Positions 5,382-5,467 of a stretch of 5,467 bases of DNA are shown in pieces. The notes beneath the pieces are model-generated. The model worked only from the letters and a program-made list of their open reading frames with translations, was not told the DNA's origin and did no database searches. Origin of the DNA: Gammaproteobacteria bacterium (GTDB lineage: Bacteria; Pseudomonadota; Gammaproteobacteria; UBA6429; Thiohalophilaceae); assembly GCA_013152045.1 (NCBI GenBank), contig JAADGZ010000154.1, forward strand, positions 1 to 5,467, written 5' to 3'. Position 1 is the stretch's first letter. The number at the start of each line of letters is the position of its first letter. The translations under genes were made by a program, and so were the position numbers.

Positions 5382-5412
5382 GATGGGTTTCGCTTCGCTC
5401 TACCCATCCTAC
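5382..5412 (-). repeat. REP-like palindrome with GTAG flank, possibly also the permease terminator
   Basis: On the minus strand the order is GTAG, then GATGGGT, a 13-nt loop AGAGCGAAGCGAA, then ACCCATC. A GTAG tetranucleotide 5' of an imperfect palindrome is the layout of REP elements mobilised by IS200-like REP-associated transposases (RAYTs), and I recall very similar GATGGGT..GCGAAGC..ACCCATC units scattered in many gammaproteobacterial genomes. The loop contains GCGAAGC (5392-5398), known as an unusually stable DNA mini-hairpin. On the plus strand it begins 3 nt after the permease stop, and a T5 run follows at 5415-5419, so it could end permease transcription. Only one copy is in the window, so repetition is not shown here. 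Confidence 0.6.
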
Positions 5413-5467
5413 CGTTTTTCGCTGCAAGCTGCGGGGAATTAATCCCAACGTAGATTAAACCACCCCG
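5413..5467. other. Right-hand end of the window, no gene seen
   Basis: This short stretch has no open frame with a start. It contains GCTGC twice (5421-5425, 5429-5433) and a weak stem GGGA/TCCC around ATTAA (5434-5446). It may be a decayed second palindromic unit beside the REP-like element, but the pairing is too poor to call. Confidence 0.3.

Overview
The window looks like chromosomal DNA of a gammaproteobacterium with a moderate GC content. The main reasons are the thrS-infC gene order, a threonyl-tRNA synthetase (641 aa) almost residue-for-residue in register with the E. coli enzyme at its catalytic, zinc and editing sites, an IF3 gene with a non-AUG start, and an apparent E. coli-type thrS translational operator. 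I cannot name the genus.

Layout. Four genes read on the minus strand, right to left: a Crp/Fnr-family regulator (3005-3760), a small glycine-rich hydrophobic protein resembling YflT/general-stress-17M proteins (2329-2841), thrS (59-1984), and the first 18 codons of infC (1-55, running off the window). One gene reads on the plus strand, divergently from the regulator: a 12-helix APC-superfamily amino acid permease (4048-5379). It is followed by a REP-like palindrome with a GTAG flank (5382-5412).

Control regions hold most of the interest. (i) The thrS leader (about 2113-1985, minus strand) has a hairpin directly upstream of the ribosome binding site. Its 7-nt loop, read on the mRNA, is UUGGUAG, so it carries the threonine anticodon GGU in anticodon-loop register. 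A second hairpin lies 26 nt further upstream, which matches the domain 1-2-3-4 layout of the E. coli thrS operator, where ThrRS represses its own translation by binding tRNA-like arms. (ii) infC has no AUG, GUG or UUG that could start it. The only sensible start is AUC, preceded by GGAGG inside the end of thrS, which fits IF3 autoregulation through its own poor start codon. (iii) Between the regulator and the permease is a perfect 7-bp-arm dyad with Crp/Fnr spacing (TTGA-N6-TCAA). It is centred exactly 41.5 bp upstream of the start predicted from a -10-like hexamer facing the regulator gene, the geometry of a class II autoactivated promoter.

The 344-bp gap between thrS and the YflT-like gene also has a 23-bp AT-only-centred palindrome over the likely thrS -10 box and a 20-bp-stem hairpin just after the YflT-like stop codon. 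I see no mobile genes, CRISPR, tRNA or rRNA, and no wholly new multi-gene system. The window is a housekeeping translation locus joined to an uncharacterised regulator/permease pair.
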